This document shows positions 31,661 to 42,534 of a stretch of 64,000 nt of DNA, in pieces (position 1 is the first letter of the stretch; each line of letters begins with the position of its first letter). The DNA comes from Pseudoxanthomonas sp. JBR18 (GTDB lineage Bacteria > Pseudomonadota > Gammaproteobacteria > Xanthomonadales > Xanthomonadaceae). The translations under genes were made by a program, and so were the position numbers. The stretch covers positions 3,045,001 through 3,109,000 of the forward strand of contig NZ_CP116339.1 in NCBI RefSeq assembly GCF_028198165.1, written 5' to 3'. A model generated the notes under the pieces. It was not told the DNA's origin. It saw only the letters and a list, made by a program, of their open reading frames with translations, and ran no database searches.

Positions 31661-34561
31661 ATGCCTTCACGCCCGTCCCATCCTCGGCCGCTGTACGGGG
31701 CTGTCCGATCTTCCGGTCGTCGCCTCCGACCGCTCGCGCTGGCCACCGCCTCGGCGCTGGCGGCTGCGTGGATGGCGCCTGCCCTTGCGCAGGACACCAG
31801 CGGTGACCAGGCCCCCAAGACCCTGGACAGCGTGGTGGTCACCGGTTCGCGCCTGCGCCGGGTGGATACCGAAACCGCCAATCCGGTGGTGACGGTCTCG
31901 CGCGAGCAGATCACCGCCAGCGGCAAGGCCACGGTCGGCGACCTGCTGCAGTCACTGCCGTCCATTGCCGGCAACGCGACCAATCCCTACACCAACAACG
32001 GTGGCGGCACCGGCGCATCGACGGTTTCCCTGCGCGGCCTGGGTGACAAGCGCACCCTGGTGTTGGTCAATGGCACGCGCCTGGCCTACAACGATGTCAA
32101 TGCGATCCCGGCCAGCATGATCGAGCGCATCGAAGTGCTCAGCGACGGTGCTTCGGCCGTCTATGGCTCCGATGCCATTGGCGGGGTGGTCAATTTCATC
32201 CTGCGCGAGCGCTATGAGGGCGTGCAGTTCTCCACCGACTTCGGCACCAGCGCCAAGAGTGACGGCAATCGACGCAATTTCTCGCTGACCGCGGGCAAGG
32301 CGTGGGACCGCGGCAGCCTGGTTGGCGGCCTGTCTTATCACAACATCGATGCGGTCTCGGCCGCCGAGCGCGACTATTCCAAGGACGCCCTGTACCTGAT
32401 CGATAGACAGCCGGTGAAGCAGGGTTCTTCGGCCACGCCGACCGGATCGGTCAACTTCAACGACGGCTCGGCAGCGTCCACGGCGCTGGCGTCCAGCAAT
32501 GGCTGTTCGCGCGTCACGCTCAACGCTGGCGTCAGCGGCATGGCCAACGCCAGCGATTTCCATTGCTATAACGCAGCCAACGACTCGTACAACTACCAGC
32601 CCTACAACCTGTTGCAGACCCCCCAAAAGCGTACCAATGCCTTCCTGCTTGGCAGCCTGCGCCTGACCGACTCGGTCGAGGCTTACATCAACACATGGTT
32701 CAGCAAGACCGAGTCGTCCTCGGTGATCGCGCCGATCCCGATCTTCGCCAACGGCGACAACTTCCTGGTCTCGGCCGACAGTTACTACAACCCATTCGGC
32801 GTCAACTTCGGCACCGACCGCAGCACGGGCACCTCCTACAACGACCTCAACGTGCGCATCACCGGGCTGGGCAACCGGCGTTACCAGTACAACACCTACA
32901 ACCTGCAGATCAATCCAGGCCTGCGCGGCAGCTTTGGCCAGTCATCCTGGCAATGGGATGCCAGCCTCAACTACGGACACGTCAAGCAGAAGTCGATCAA
33001 TTACGGCTTCCTGGATTACGAGACGTTCAACCAGGCCGTGGGTCCTTCTTTCATGGACAGCGACGGCACGGTCAAGTGCGGTAGCGCGGGCAACGTCATC
33101 GCCGGCTGCACGCCGGTCAATATCTTCAACATCAACGATGCCTCCAGTCTGTCGGCGCTGCAGGACATGCTGGTCAATCCGGTGAACACCAGCGTCTATA
33201 CGGTCAAGCAGTTCGAGGCCAATGCCAATGGCAACCTGTTCGATCTTCCGGCGGGCACCGTGAGCCTGGCTGCAGGCGTGTCCTATCGCAAGGAGTCCAC
33301 CAGCACCCAGGCCGACCCGCTGTGGACCGGTGACGAGAACGGTTTGTGCGGGGTGATCGAATACTGCGCGTCGGTCCTCAGCGGCAGCTTCACCGTCAGG
33401 GAAGCCTATGCCGAGGCCTTGTTCCCCTTGCTCAAGGACATGCCGTTCGTAAGCTCGCTGAACTTGAGCGTGGGCAGTCGCTTTTCCGACTACAGCTCGG
33501 TCGGAAGCAAGACTAACAGCAAGGTGTCGCTGGAATATCGTCCCGTGGAGGACTTGCTGCTGCGCGGCACGGTGTCCCAAGTGTTCCGCGCTCCCAACAT
33601 CAGCGAGCTGTACGCCGGCGTGGCTGGCGACGCGGCTACCGCCAGCGACCCATGCAATGGCTACACCGGCGGCCATGATGCAGCCTGTGCCAATGTGCCG
33701 ACCGATGGCAGCTACCAGCAGGCCGATGGCCAGGTGTCGGGCAAGGCGTCCGGAGCCGCCATCGCCGGCTATCAGCTCCAGCCTGAAACCGGGAAGTCCT
33801 ATGACGTTGGCTTTGTCTATGACCCCCATTGGATCGAAGGCCTTTCACTGAGCGCGGACTGGTGGCGTATCAACCTGGAGGACACCATCACCCAGGTCTC
33901 GGCGCAGACGGTGCTCAATCAGTGTTATGCCAACGGTGGCAGTGCCTTCTGCTCGCTGATCCACCGAAACGGCAACGGCACCATCAATTACGTGGCCGAG
34001 CCCACGGTCAACCTTGGCAAGTTGTGGGCCAGTGGTATCGACTTCAACGTCGGTTATCGCCTGCCTGACACCGCCTGGGGACGGCTCACCACCAGCCTTA
34101 ATGGCACCTACCTGACCCGCTATGACGTGCTCCCCGACACCACGGACCCCAGCACGGTGACCATCCACAACCTCGGCAAGTTCACCTATTCGTATGGCAA
34201 CTTCCCGCGCTGGCGAGCCTTGGGCACGGTGGGTTGGAACCTGGGTGACTGGAGCGCCAACTGGCGTATCCGCTACGTGGGCAAGACGCAGATCGGCAGC
34301 AGCGACCTGGACCAGAGCCTGTCGGCCGATGCCGATCAGGCAGGCGTGGTCCGCAAGATCGGTGCAGTGGTCTACAACAACCTGCAGGTGGGCTACAACG
34401 TCAAGCCGTGGCACACCCGGTTCGAAGTGGGCGCGGACAACATCGGCAACAAGCAGCCGCCGCTGTACTACGCCAACAATGTTGGCAATGCCAACACCGA
34501 CGTGGCGACCTACGACTTGCTTGGCCGTTACTACTGGGCGCGTGCGACGGTGAGCTTCTGA
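31661..34561 (+). CDS. TonB-dependent outer-membrane receptor
   Basis: 966 residues. The signal peptide (LALATASALAAAWMAPALAQ) is followed by a TonB-box-like DSVVVTG, a plug domain (VGDLLQSLPSIAG, STVSLRGLGDKRTLVLVNGTRL, IERIEVLSDGASAVYGSDAIGGVVNFIL) and a beta-barrel ending in a terminal aromatic, ATVSF. Such receptors import large or scarce ligands with proton-motive force. After two glycoside hydrolase genes, an oligosaccharide or glycopeptide is the likely ligand; nothing in the sequence names it. The start has CAGGAG eight bases upstream. Confidence 0.93.
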   Translation: MPSRPSHPRPLYGAVRSSGRRLRPLALATASALAAAWMAPALAQDTSGDQAPKTLDSVVVTGSRLRRVDTETANPVVTVSREQITASGKATVGDLLQSLPSIAGNATNPYTNNGGGTGASTVSLRGLGDKRTLVLVNGTRLAYNDVNAIPASMIERIEVLSDGASAVYGSDAIGGVVNFILRERYEGVQFSTDFGTSAKSDGNRRNFSLTAGKAWDRGSLVGGLSYHNIDAVSAAERDYSKDALYLIDRQPVKQGSSATPTGSVNFNDGSAASTALASSNGCSRVTLNAGVSGMANASDFHCYNAANDSYNYQPYNLLQTPQKRTNAFLLGSLRLTDSVEAYINTWFSKTESSSVIAPIPIFANGDNFLVSADSYYNPFGVNFGTDRSTGTSYNDLNVRITGLGNRRYQYNTYNLQINPGLRGSFGQSSWQWDASLNYGHVKQKSINYGFLDYETFNQAVGPSFMDSDGTVKCGSAGNVIAGCTPVNIFNINDASSLSALQDMLVNPVNTSVYTVKQFEANANGNLFDLPAGTVSLAAGVSYRKESTSTQADPLWTGDENGLCGVIEYCASVLSGSFTVREAYAEALFPLLKDMPFVSSLNLSVGSRFSDYSSVGSKTNSKVSLEYRPVEDLLLRGTVSQVFRAPNISELYAGVAGDAATASDPCNGYTGGHDAACANVPTDGSYQQADGQVSGKASGAAIAGYQLQPETGKSYDVGFVYDPHWIEGLSLSADWWRINLEDTITQVSAQTVLNQCYANGGSAFCSLIHRNGNGTINYVAEPTVNLGKLWASGIDFNVGYRLPDTAWGRLTTSLNGTYLTRYDVLPDTTDPSTVTIHNLGKFTYSYGNFPRWRALGTVGWNLGDWSANWRIRYVGKTQIGSSDLDQSLSADADQAGVVRKIGAVVYNNLQVGYNVKPWHTRFEVGADNIGNKQPPLYYANNVGNANTDVATYDLLGRYYWARATVSF

Positions 34562-35029
34562 GTGTGGTCTCCAGGGCGCCTGCGCGGTGTCCTGGAGGCG
34601 ATGCCAATGCCGCCTGTGTTGGGCGGTTGTATGAAGGTGTGGATCGCTGGCTGGGCACAGGCGTTGTTGCTGCGCCCGGTATCAGCACGACCTGCAATGG
34701 CATCCGTTCTGAAGATCTCACTGGCTGGCGATCGCGCGGCCAAAGGCGCTGCACAACTCCCAAACCTGGCGCTCGGTGATGGGTTCCACCTGGCGCGTGG
34801 GGTCGAGGCGACCCTGCGCCTGGGGCAGGGGTGTCAGGTGTGGATCGTGACCAATCACAGTGAACAGGCGCACAGCCTGGATCTGCTGACTGCGATGCGT
34901 GATCTTCTGGAAGACCATGCCCCTGCGCGCAAGCAGCTGGCGTTGCCGGCCTATGGTGTGGCCGTGTTGAGTCAGGCGGACCTGCGCGCCCAGCGCGGTG
35001 AAGCAGGGTTCCATGCGGATGTAGCGGAC
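34562..35029. other. Stretch with open frames on both strands, unresolved
   Basis: No gene can be supported with confidence between the receptor gene and htpG. The plus frame from 34562 runs without a stop through the htpG terminator into htpG, which is unlikely for a real gene. A minus frame from an ATG at 35014 to 34718 would code for 98 residues, but it starts about 15 bases beyond the htpG terminator with no Shine-Dalgarno. Codon positions look GC-rich in both. It may be a decayed gene. Confidence 0.3.
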
Positions 35030-35061
35030 AAAAAAAGACCGGCGCGGAAGGCCGGTCTTTT
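35030..35061 (-). terminator. Rho-independent terminator of htpG
   Basis: Read on the minus strand: stem AAAGACCGGC with GCCGGTCTTT around a 7-base loop, followed by TTTT. The stem is flanked by A/T runs on both sides, so it could work in both directions. Confidence 0.88.
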
Positions 35062-35084
35062 CATTCAACGTGTGGGTGCAGTGA

Positions 35085-36995
<1,911 letters not shown>

Positions 36996-37098
36996 AGGTC
37001 GTCTTGCTCCGTGGGTGGGACAGGCCGGTGGCGGCCGATGGCTCCCGGGGTGTGGGCACATGCCCGGTTTTCAAGAGCGGCGGATGCGGCCGAAGCCC

Positions 37099-37173
37099 TG
37101 TAGAGCGGAGCTTGCTCCGCTGGGGCTTTTCCCGCGATCTGGTCGAAGGGCAGCGGAGCAGGCTCCGCTCTTA
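37099..37173. repeat. GTAG palindrome pair left of IS110 element
   Basis: 37099-37126 (TGTAGAGCGGAGCTTGCTCC and on) and 37151-37173 (CAGCGGAGCAGGCTCCGCTC) are inverted relative to each other, as in bipartite REP pairs. They sit between htpG and the IS leader. Confidence 0.75.
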
Positions 37174-37207
37174 TCTGCTGTGGATCTGTCAGGTTAGGTG
37201 CCGAGCG

Positions 37208-37376
37208 CCGGCGTGGGCCACCGTCTCCGCTCTGGATCTGACGATCGCTTTGTAGCCTGGTGCCCACGCCGGAAGCTCCCTTGATCCGCCCGAACAGTTG
37301 CCCGAGCCGACACTCGGATGGATAAGACTGGGCAAGCGGGGAGTGCTCGACCCTTCCAGCCTAACGGAGATGCGCC
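37208..37376 (+). ncRNA. Candidate IS110 bridge RNA region
   Basis: IS110-group elements encode a bridge RNA in the leader before the transposase. Here the leader has a long interrupted stem, CCGGCGTGGGCCACC (37208-37222) with GGTGCCCACGCCGG (37259-37272), one base bulged. A nested structure follows: CCGC (37286) with GCGG (37336), TTGCCC (37298) with GGGCAA (37330), and an inner CCGAG/CTCGG hairpin, leaving internal loops such as would bind target and donor DNA. The architecture fits; the exact RNA ends and guide pairing are not established. Confidence 0.45.
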
Positions 37377-38294
37377 ATGCACGGGATCGGGATCGATGTG
37401 AGCAAGGCCACCTTGGAGGTGGCCGTCTACCATGGCCCTTGGCGGCAGTTCGACAACACCGTCGCCGGTCATCGCAAACTGGCCGCTTGGCTCAAGCCCC
37501 TGGCCGTGCGCCGGGTGGTGTTGGAGCCCACCGGCGGCTATGAGCAGCAGGTGCTCGATGCCCTGCATGCAGCAGGCCTGCCGGTGGTGCGGGCTAACGC
37601 GCGCCAGGTCCGTGACTTTGCCCGGGCCACCGGACAACTGGCCAAGACCGATCGGTTGGATGCGGCCGTGCTGGCTCAGATCGCCCAGGTCCTTGATCTG
37701 CCGCTTTATCAGCCGGCGCATCCATGGCAGCGCCGGCTGGCCGAGTATGTGCAGAGCCGTCGTCAGGTCGTCCAGATGCTGGTCAGCGCCGAACAACAGC
37801 TGGGTTGGGTCAAGGACCGCCAGCTACGCGGTGCGTTGCAGGCCAATGTCCTCCAACTCACCAAGAGCAAGGCCTTTCTGGATCAGCAGATTGCCCAACA
37901 GGTGCGCCAGCAGCCACAACTGGAGGCGATCCAGACGCTCAAGGGCGTGGGGCCGGTGTTGTTGGCGGTCCTGGCCAGCGAGCTTCCTGAACTGGGCAGG
38001 CTCGATGGCAAGGCCATTGCCAAGCTGGTCGGGGTGGCGCCACTGGCACGCGACAGCGGCACCCTGCGCGGCACCCGCAGCATCTGGGGTGGCCGCGCTG
38101 ACATCCGCCAGGCCCTGTACATGTCGGCCCTGTCGGCTTTGCGCTACGAGCCGCGTCTACGCCAGTTCTACCAATCCCTGCGTGCTCGCGGCAAAGCGGC
38201 CAAGGTGGCCATCGTGGCGGTCATGCGCAAGATGCTGGTGATCCTCAATGCGCGTGCACGCGACGCCTGGAGCGTGCTGCCGGCGGGGGAGTGA
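37377..38294 (+). CDS. IS110-family transposase (recombinase)
   Basis: 305 residues. The N-terminal RuvC-like DEDD domain begins IGIDVSKATLEVAVYHG (first Asp), with VVLEPTGGYEQQVL (Glu) and KTDRLDAAVLAQ (Asp-Asp region). The C-terminal transposase domain shows LKGVGPVLLAVLASELPELG and GVAPLARDSGTLRGTRSIWGGR, with the serine of the composite active site expected in the latter. This family inserts without target duplication, guided by a bridge RNA in the best studied members. The ATG at 37377 has ACGGAG seven bases upstream. Confidence 0.93.
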   Translation: MHGIGIDVSKATLEVAVYHGPWRQFDNTVAGHRKLAAWLKPLAVRRVVLEPTGGYEQQVLDALHAAGLPVVRANARQVRDFARATGQLAKTDRLDAAVLAQIAQVLDLPLYQPAHPWQRRLAEYVQSRRQVVQMLVSAEQQLGWVKDRQLRGALQANVLQLTKSKAFLDQQIAQQVRQQPQLEAIQTLKGVGPVLLAVLASELPELGRLDGKAIAKLVGVAPLARDSGTLRGTRSIWGGRADIRQALYMSALSALRYEPRLRQFYQSLRARGKAAKVAIVAVMRKMLVILNARARDAWSVLPAGE

Positions 38295-38330
38295 GGAAGA
38301 CAGTTGCTACAGAGGGAAATCTCGGGCGAG

Positions 38331-38406
38331 CGCAGCGGAGCGAGCTCCGCGCTACGGGTGCGGCAAGATCATCGGCGTGTCCAGCGGAGCAAGCTCCGCG
38401 CTAAGG
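38331..38406. repeat. Two GTAG-type palindromes right of IS110 element
   Basis: 38331-38357 (CAGCGGAGCGAGCTCCGCGC) and 38381-38406 (CAGCGGAGCAAGCTCCGCGC) lie in the same orientation, unlike the inverted pair left of the element. They end 55 bases before rsmD. Confidence 0.75.
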
Positions 38407-38460
38407 GGAATGCGGGCACCGGGATCGTTATCATCTGCGGCCGTCCCATCGATCCCGACC

Positions 38461-39057
38461 ATGCCGCGTCTGCCGCCCCCGTCTCCGGCCCGTTCCGCCC
38501 GTTCCGGCAATGGCCAGGTGCGCATCGTCGGCGGGCGCTGGCGCAACACGCGCCTGGCCGTGCCGGACGTGTCCGGCCTGCGCCCCAGTGGCGATCGGGT
38601 CCGCGAGACGCTTTTCAACTGGCTCACCGGGCAACTGGCCGGGATGCGGGTGCTGGATCTGTTCGCCGGGACCGGGGCGCTGGGGCTGGAGGCGGTCTCG
38701 CGCGGGGCCGCGGAGGCCGTCCTGGTTGAACGCGATGCAGGGGCGGCGCGGCAGTTGGTCCAGGTCGTGGAGCGGCTCGGGGCCGCTGGGCAGGTCCAGG
38801 TGGTGCAGGGCGATGCGCTGGGCTGGCTGGCCCAGCAGGCCGAGGGTAGCTTCGACCTGGCGTTCGTCGACCCGCCGTTTGCCGCCGGGCTCTGGCAGCA
38901 GGTGCTCGACGGCCTGCCGCGCGTCCTGGCGCCCCAGGCCTGGCTGTACGTGGAGTCGCCGCTGGACGAGGCACCGGCGCTGCCGTCGGGCTTCGTCCTG
39001 CATCGGGAGGGCCAGACCCGCGAGGTGCGCTATCGCCTGGCCCGCGCGCTCGGGTGA
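38461..39057 (+). CDS. rsmD: 16S rRNA (guanine966-N2)-methyltransferase RsmD
   Basis: 198 residues. Typical start region QVRIVGGRWRNTRLAVPD, SAM-binding VLDLFAGTGALGLEAVSRGA and the catalytic N6/N2-methylase motif DPPF. It methylates G966 of 16S rRNA. The ATG at 38461 was chosen: the frame is open far upstream into the palindromic repeats, where it cannot be coding. Followed by coaD, the usual gammaproteobacterial pair. Confidence 0.94.
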   Translation: MPRLPPPSPARSARSGNGQVRIVGGRWRNTRLAVPDVSGLRPSGDRVRETLFNWLTGQLAGMRVLDLFAGTGALGLEAVSRGAAEAVLVERDAGAARQLVQVVERLGAAGQVQVVQGDALGWLAQQAEGSFDLAFVDPPFAAGLWQQVLDGLPRVLAPQAWLYVESPLDEAPALPSGFVLHREGQTREVRYRLARALG

Positions 39058-39166
39058 AGTCCGCTGCCCACCGCCGCGCCTGGTGTCTGTGCGTGCACCG
39101 GGGCTTGGACAGCTTCCGAGGCGGCGCTGTTACACTGAACGGCGAACTTTCCACGGTATTTTCTGA

Positions 39167-39667
<501 letters not shown>

Positions 39668-39730
39668 CGGCCGACCCACCCAAGATTCCCCCGCCCCTAG
39701 ACCGAAAGATTCCAACCGGAGGCTGTACCC

Positions 39731-40237
39731 ATGAAGTCCACCAACCGCCTGCTCCTGGCCGCCTGCCTGGGCCTGTCCGTCGTGTCCCTGGCCGCCTGCG
39801 GCAAGAAGGACGCGGCGCCCGCGCAGGAAGCCGAGGCCGCACCGATGAGCGCGCCGTCGGGCACCGATGACGCCGCGTGGAAGAAGTACCTGCAGGACGT
39901 GGTGCCGCGCAACATGGGCAACATCAACAACCCGCCGATCATGTATTACCTCCCCGCCGAGACCGACTCGGACTTCCAGGGCAAGTACGACCGCCTGGCC
40001 GAGCAGATCGACAACGCTGCCCAGCGTGGCGTGACCACCGGCAACATGGTGGCCTTCGGCTCGCCGGTCAGCGCCAAGATGGCCGACCTGATCGTGGCCG
40101 CCTTCGGCAAGGCCTCTCCGGGCTCGTTCAAGGGCGCGCGCGTGCTGTTCGTAGGCGCCGCCGCCGACAACGACCGCGTCAAGGCGGCCGTGGCGCCGTC
40201 GGGCGCGGACTACGTGTTCGTCGACACCAAGCAGTAA
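39731..40237 (+). CDS. Conserved lipoprotein, unknown function
   Basis: 168 residues. Signal peptide ending in the lipobox SLAAC(G), then an Ala/Glu-rich linker and a compact domain (about 50-168) with GNMVAFGSPVSAKMADLIVAAFGKA and GARVLFVGAAADNDRVKAAVAPSGADYVFVDTK, which looks like an alpha/beta fold. The GGAGGC before the ATG is a fair Shine-Dalgarno. No enzyme family recognised. It probably forms a short transcript that ends at the hairpin at 40282. Confidence 0.8.
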   Translation: MKSTNRLLLAACLGLSVVSLAACGKKDAAPAQEAEAAPMSAPSGTDDAAWKKYLQDVVPRNMGNINNPPIMYYLPAETDSDFQGKYDRLAEQIDNAAQRGVTTGNMVAFGSPVSAKMADLIVAAFGKASPGSFKGARVLFVGAAADNDRVKAAVAPSGADYVFVDTKQ

Positions 40238-40281
40238 TCCTGTGCGAGACGGCGGCGCGCGCATGCGCCGGCGCTGACAGG

Positions 40282-40314
40282 ACCCCAGTCGCCGCGTGCG
40301 GCTGGGGTTCTTTG
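40282..40314 (+). terminator. Terminator after lipoprotein gene
   Basis: ACCCCAG pairs with CTGGGGT around a GC-rich inner stem (CGC/GCG), followed by TCTTTG. Confidence 0.7.
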
Positions 40315-40387
40315 CTTCACCGCCTTGCATCGTCGCAGGGCTGCCCGCACCTTCCTTCGTGTTCCCGCGCAACGCTGCAGACGTGCC

Positions 40388-40636
40388 ATGTCGCTGAAGA
40401 TCAACAACCTGTGCGTCAACTGCGACGTCTGCGAGCCAGCCTGTCCCAACCAGGCCATCTCCATGGGCGAGGAGATCTATGTGATCGACCCGGCGCGTTG
40501 CACCGAGTGCGTCGGGCATTACGACGAGCCGCAGTGCGTGGTGGTCTGCCCGGTGGAGTGCATCGATCCCGATCCGGAATATCCGGAGAGCCAGGGCGAT
40601 CTGCTGGCCAAGCTGGCGCGCCTGCAGGCCGGCTGA
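40388..40636 (+). CDS. YfhL family 4Fe-4S dicluster ferredoxin
   Basis: 82 residues. The first Cys set is NCDVCEPACP and the second is CTECVGHYDEPQCVVVCPVEC, which has the eight-residue insertion between Cys residues that marks the YfhL/Allochromatium-type 2[4Fe-4S] ferredoxins of low potential. Electron carrier in the cytosol; the partner is unknown. The ATG at 40388 gives the standard family start MSLKI. Genes for this ferredoxin often follow coaD in gammaproteobacteria. Confidence 0.93.
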   Translation: MSLKINNLCVNCDVCEPACPNQAISMGEEIYVIDPARCTECVGHYDEPQCVVVCPVECIDPDPEYPESQGDLLAKLARLQAG

Positions 40637-40708
40637 TCGTCACCACGGCTTGGGCTGGAGCGCTCGCGCGCGCATCATGTGCAGCTGGTCGCCGGGAGGG
40701 CACGTCTG

Positions 40709-41602
40709 ATGAAACTCTGGTCCATCGTGGGCAATTCGCAGAAGCTCGATGGCGGGGCGATGTTCGGCAACGCGCCGCGCGCGCTGTGGGCGCGCTGGGT
40801 GCAGCCGGACGCGCACAATCGCATCGACCTGGCCTGCCGCGCGCTGCTGGCGCAGGATCTGGGCGGCAAGACCGTGCTGTTCGAGACCGGCATCGGCGCT
40901 TTCTTCGAACCGAAGCTGCGTGAGCGCTACGGCGTGGTCGAGGCCGAGCATGTGCTGCTCGACTCGCTCGCGCAGGCGGGCGTCTCGCACGAGGACATCG
41001 ATGTGGTGGTCCTGAGCCACCTGCACTTCGATCATGCGGGTGGGCTGCTGGCACCGTGGGCGGAGGGGCAGGGGCCGCGACTGCTATTTCCCAACGCGAC
41101 CTTCGTGGTCGGCGCGGCGCACTGGCAGCGCGCCCGGCAGCCGCATCCGCGTGATCGCGCCAGCTTCATCCCCGAGTTGCCCGGCTTGCTGGAAGCCACC
41201 GGGCGGCTGGAGATCGTCGAAGGCGAATATGCAAAGGCGCTGGGCGAGACGGTGCGCTTCCGCTACAGCGATGGCCACACACCGGGTCTGATGCTGGCCG
41301 AGATCGTGGGCCCCGAGCGCGATGCGCAGGGGCGGCCCCATGGCGGGGTGGCGTTCTGCGCCGACCTGATCCCGGGGCGCTTCTGGGTGCATGTGCCGAT
41401 CACGATGGGCTACGACCGCAACGCCGAACTGCTGATCGACGAGAAGCGCGCGTTCCTGGAAGACGCGCTGGCGCGCGACGTGCGCCTGTTCTTCACCCAC
41501 GACACCGATTGCGCGCTGGCACGGGTGACCCGCGACGAGCAAGGCCGGTTCGGCACCACCCACGAACTGGCGGAACTCAAGGCGCGGCCGCTGGCCGCGT
41601 AA
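40709..41602 (+). CDS. Metallo-beta-lactamase fold hydrolase
   Basis: 297 residues. The signature HLHFDHAGG of the binuclear metal site is present, with the downstream ligands likely in DGHTPGLM and FTHDTD. No signal peptide, so cytoplasmic. Members of this superfamily include thioesterases, lactonases and glyoxalase II; the substrate cannot be told. A GGGAGG Shine-Dalgarno precedes the ATG at 40709. Confidence 0.85.
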   Translation: MKLWSIVGNSQKLDGGAMFGNAPRALWARWVQPDAHNRIDLACRALLAQDLGGKTVLFETGIGAFFEPKLRERYGVVEAEHVLLDSLAQAGVSHEDIDVVVLSHLHFDHAGGLLAPWAEGQGPRLLFPNATFVVGAAHWQRARQPHPRDRASFIPELPGLLEATGRLEIVEGEYAKALGETVRFRYSDGHTPGLMLAEIVGPERDAQGRPHGGVAFCADLIPGRFWVHVPITMGYDRNAELLIDEKRAFLEDALARDVRLFFTHDTDCALARVTRDEQGRFGTTHELAELKARPLAA

Positions 41603-41640
41603 CATCTCCGCTCTACACAGGCCTGTTTGGTTGGGAGGGC

Positions 41641-41666
41641 TGTAGCGGAGCGAGCTCCGCGCTACG
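41641..41666. repeat. Single GTAG palindrome between MBL gene and upp
   Basis: TGTAGCGGAGCGAGCTCCGC, ending GCTACG, lies in the gap between two convergent genes, nine bases from the upp stop codon. It could act as a shared transcription-end hairpin. Confidence 0.7.
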
Positions 41667-41675
41667 CCGACCGGT

Positions 41676-42311
41676 TCAGCTCTCCACGCGCGTGCCGAAG
41701 ATCCGGTCGCCCGCATCGCCCAGGCCGGGCAGGATGTAGCCCTTCTCGTTGAGATGGTCGTCGATCGCGGCGGTATACACCTCCACATCTGGATGCGCGG
41801 CCTCCAGTGCCTTGAGGCCTTCCGGGGCGGCGACCAGGAAGATGCCCTTGATCCGCTGTGCGCCGGCGCGCTTGAGCATGTCGATGGTGGCGATCAGCGT
41901 GCCGCCGGTGGCCAGCATCGGGTCCAGGATCAGGGCGTCGCGTTCTTCCAGGCGGCCGGTGAGGCGCTCGAAGTAGGGCACCGGCTGCAGCGTCTCTTCG
42001 TCGCGCTGCAGGCCGACCACGCTCACGCGCGCGGCCGGGATCAGGGCCAGCACGCCGGGCAGCATCCCCAGGCCCGCGCGCAGGATCGGGACCAGGGTGA
42101 TCTTGGCCCCGGCGATCTTCTGCACCTCGACCGGGCCCGCCCAGCCCTGCACGGTGTCTGGCTCGGTATGCAGGTCCGCCGTGGCCTCGTACGCCAGCAG
42201 GGTGCCCAGCTCGGTGACCAGTTCGCGGAAGCCCTTGGTGCTCAGGTTCGCATCGCGGAGCAGGCCGATCTTGTGGCGGACCAGGGGATGGCGGACTTCG
42301 ACGGTTTTCAT
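41676..42311 (-). CDS. upp: Uracil phosphoribosyltransferase
   Basis: 211 residues. Salvages uracil to UMP with PRPP. The PRPP-binding motif is [22 protein letters not shown], and the uracil-binding C-terminus is [18 protein letters not shown]-terminus [16 protein letters not shown] is typical. The ATG at 42311 matches the family start; the frame remains open upstream without homology. Confidence 0.97.
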   Translation of the reverse strand: MKTVEVRHPLVRHKIGLLRDANLSTKGFRELVTELGTLLAYEATADLHTEPDTVQGWAGPVEVQKIAGAKITLVPILRAGLGMLPGVLALIPAARVSVVGLQRDEETLQPVPYFERLTGRLEERDALILDPMLATGGTLIATIDMLKRAGAQRIKGIFLVAAPEGLKALEAAHPDVEVYTAAIDDHLNEKGYILPGLGDAGDRIFGTRVES

Positions 42312-42459
42312 GGCGGGGGTCTTCGAGGAGGGTGCGGGCAGTGTGCCGCAACCGGCGCGGGCTGAACCAGCCGGAAGATGACGTTGGCATGACAGGCATG
42401 GCGTCTTCCAGCGCCTGTTTGCGCCGAAAAGGTGACGGTCCGAGCTGTGTGACCGCGAG

Positions 42460-42488
42460 TTGTCACTGGCATGAAACCTCTCGGACAT
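42460..42488 (+). promoter_or_regulatory. Possible Pho box before phosphate operon
   Basis: Three 7-base words begin exactly 11 bases apart: TTGTCAC (42460), ATGAAAC (42471) and CGGACAT (42482). The first and third match five of seven bases of the PhoB half-site CTGTCAT; the middle one is weak. Spacing and position, 47 bases before the receptor start, fit PhoB control. Confidence 0.3.
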
Positions 42489-42534
42489 ACCGTGCGCCCT
42501 GACATTTTTCCGACCTGTCTGGGGACCCCACGCC

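Larger units (their letters stand above)
37208..38330 (+). mobile_element. IS110-family insertion sequence
   Basis: A single-transposase element with a structured leader of about 170 bases, lying between htpG and rsmD. IS110-type elements have no long terminal inverted repeats, so the ends cannot be fixed from one copy; the borders given are the first leader stem and the start of the right-hand palindromes. GTAG palindromes flank both sides. The element looks intact: full-length transposase with strong ribosome binding site. Confidence 0.6.
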
